A program made the position numbers and the translations under genes. 62,066 bases of DNA from Guptibacillus hwajinpoensis (lineage in GTDB: Bacteria > Bacillota > Bacilli > Bacillales > Bacillaceae_O), in NCBI GenBank assembly GCA_016841765.1, contig JAENYN010000010.1, forward strand, positions 1 to 62,066, written 5' to 3'. This document shows, piece after piece, positions 61,670 through 62,066 of the stretch. How positions within the stretch are numbered: position 1 is the stretch's first letter; each line of letters opens with the position of its first letter. A model generated the notes under the pieces. It did not search any database, had not been told where the DNA came from, and saw nothing but the letters and a program-made list of their open reading frames with translations.

Positions 61670-62066
61670 GGCATGAAACCCGCCGACCGGTCGCAGCAAT
61701 AAAGCTATCGTTGTGATGGAATGTCCAATCGGTGTGAAACCGCGTCCATATGGTGTGAAAACGGGCTCGAACGGCGTGAAAGTGAGCAAGTTTGGCGCGA
61801 AACAGGTTCGAATCGGCGTGAAAAGGATCTTGTTTGGCGTGAAAATCAGAACTTTCGGCGCGAAACCCGCCGACCGGACCGCCGCAAAAATCCGGTCGGT
61901 GTGGTGGAATGTCCAATCGGCGTGATAACTCGTGCATATGGCGTGAAAACGGGCTCGAACGGCGTGAAACGGAGCGAACGGCGTGAAAGTGAGCAAGTTT
62001 GGCGCGAAACAGGTTCGAATCGGCGTGAAAAGGATCTTGTTTGGCGTGAAAATCAGAACTTTCGGC
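61670..62066 (+). repeat. 21-bp periodic GGCGTGAAA box array B, running off the window end
   Basis: Boxes begin at 61670, 61711, 61731, 61752, 61773, 61794, 61815, 61836, 61857, 61898, 61919, 61940, 61961, 61980, 62001, 62022, 62043 and 62064. Intervals are 21 except for 41 (twice), one 20 and one 19. The stretch from 61731 is largely repeated from 61919, so a superunit of about 190-210 bases is duplicated. The 41-base interval at 61857-61898 carries the stem CCGACCGGA / TCCGGTCGG. Both strands are open in several frames because 21 is a multiple of three. Confidence 0.92.

Noticed and set aside
61625-61996. Protein-coding frames with heptad GVK or FHAx motifs in array B
   Set aside because: The 21-base period keeps several frames open on both strands. 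None has a ribosome site, and the same happens at array A.

Overview
The window is chromosomal DNA of an endospore-forming member of the Bacillaceae. The supports are a spoVIF homologue, a bacillithiol gene (bshB2) with its partner yojF, an FMN riboswitch over ribDE-BA-H, two SAM (S-box) type leaders, a TRAP-type trp leader, CcpA-type cre sites, purine-rich Shine-Dalgarno sites with many TTG/GTG starts, and the imperfect-palindrome intergenic repeats common in this family. Two BCCT transporters hint at osmotic or saline stress. I cannot name the species. I saw no rRNA, tRNA, cas genes, prophage or transposase.

Layout. 0-6 kb: ferritin-like protein, the riboflavin operon (minus strand) and an AprX-like intracellular subtilase. 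6-17 kb: DinG-family helicase, a GNAT, a V4R-STAS (RsbR-like) protein, a PH-domain protein, a secreted nuclease, surface lipoprotein, BASS transporter, a Cys/His-rich mini-protein, and an unknown 109-aa protein behind an S-box-like leader. The intergenic DNA here is rich in dispersed repeats. 17-26.7 kb: trpEDCFBA-pabA with a TRAP leader, a 21-bp periodic repeat array, then an S-box-controlled homoserine dehydrogenase. 26.7-32 kb: paired SMR efflux proteins, two BCCT carriers and an EamA permease. 32-46 kb: housekeeping enzymes (inositol phosphatase family, MOSC protein, bshB2-yojF, Nudix, topB), spoVIF, a chemoreceptor and an RND efflux pump. 47-54 kb: a glycolate module (LctP-family permease, CdaR regulator, glcD, glcF) flanked by cre sites. 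54-62 kb: esterase, NRDE protein, a PlcR-like regulator with a divergent PapR-like peptide gene, an MFS exporter with a leader peptide, SIMPL protein, SDR, an ArgR paralogue under a cre, an orphan promoter-terminator unit, and a second 21-bp array running off the end.

Three things stand out. (1) At 56.0-57.2 kb a 46-codon gene, absent from ordinary gene calls, encodes a signal peptide and a C-terminus ending in ALPFEH, nearly identical to PapR. It is divergent from a PlcR-type HTH-TPR regulator, and the shared spacer holds a perfect PlcR-box (TATGNANNNNTNCATA): a complete peptide quorum-sensing circuit in a new arrangement. (2) Two loci (24.7-25.0 and 61.7-62.07 kb) carry the same element: conserved GGCGTGAAA boxes every 21 bp separated by 12 variable bases, with the same 19-bp and 41-bp irregularities in both places. 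(3) Several regulatory leaders control unexpected genes: an S-box-like riboswitch with a terminator before an unknown 109-aa protein, and an 18-codon leader peptide with competing SD/anti-SD pairings before an MFS exporter.
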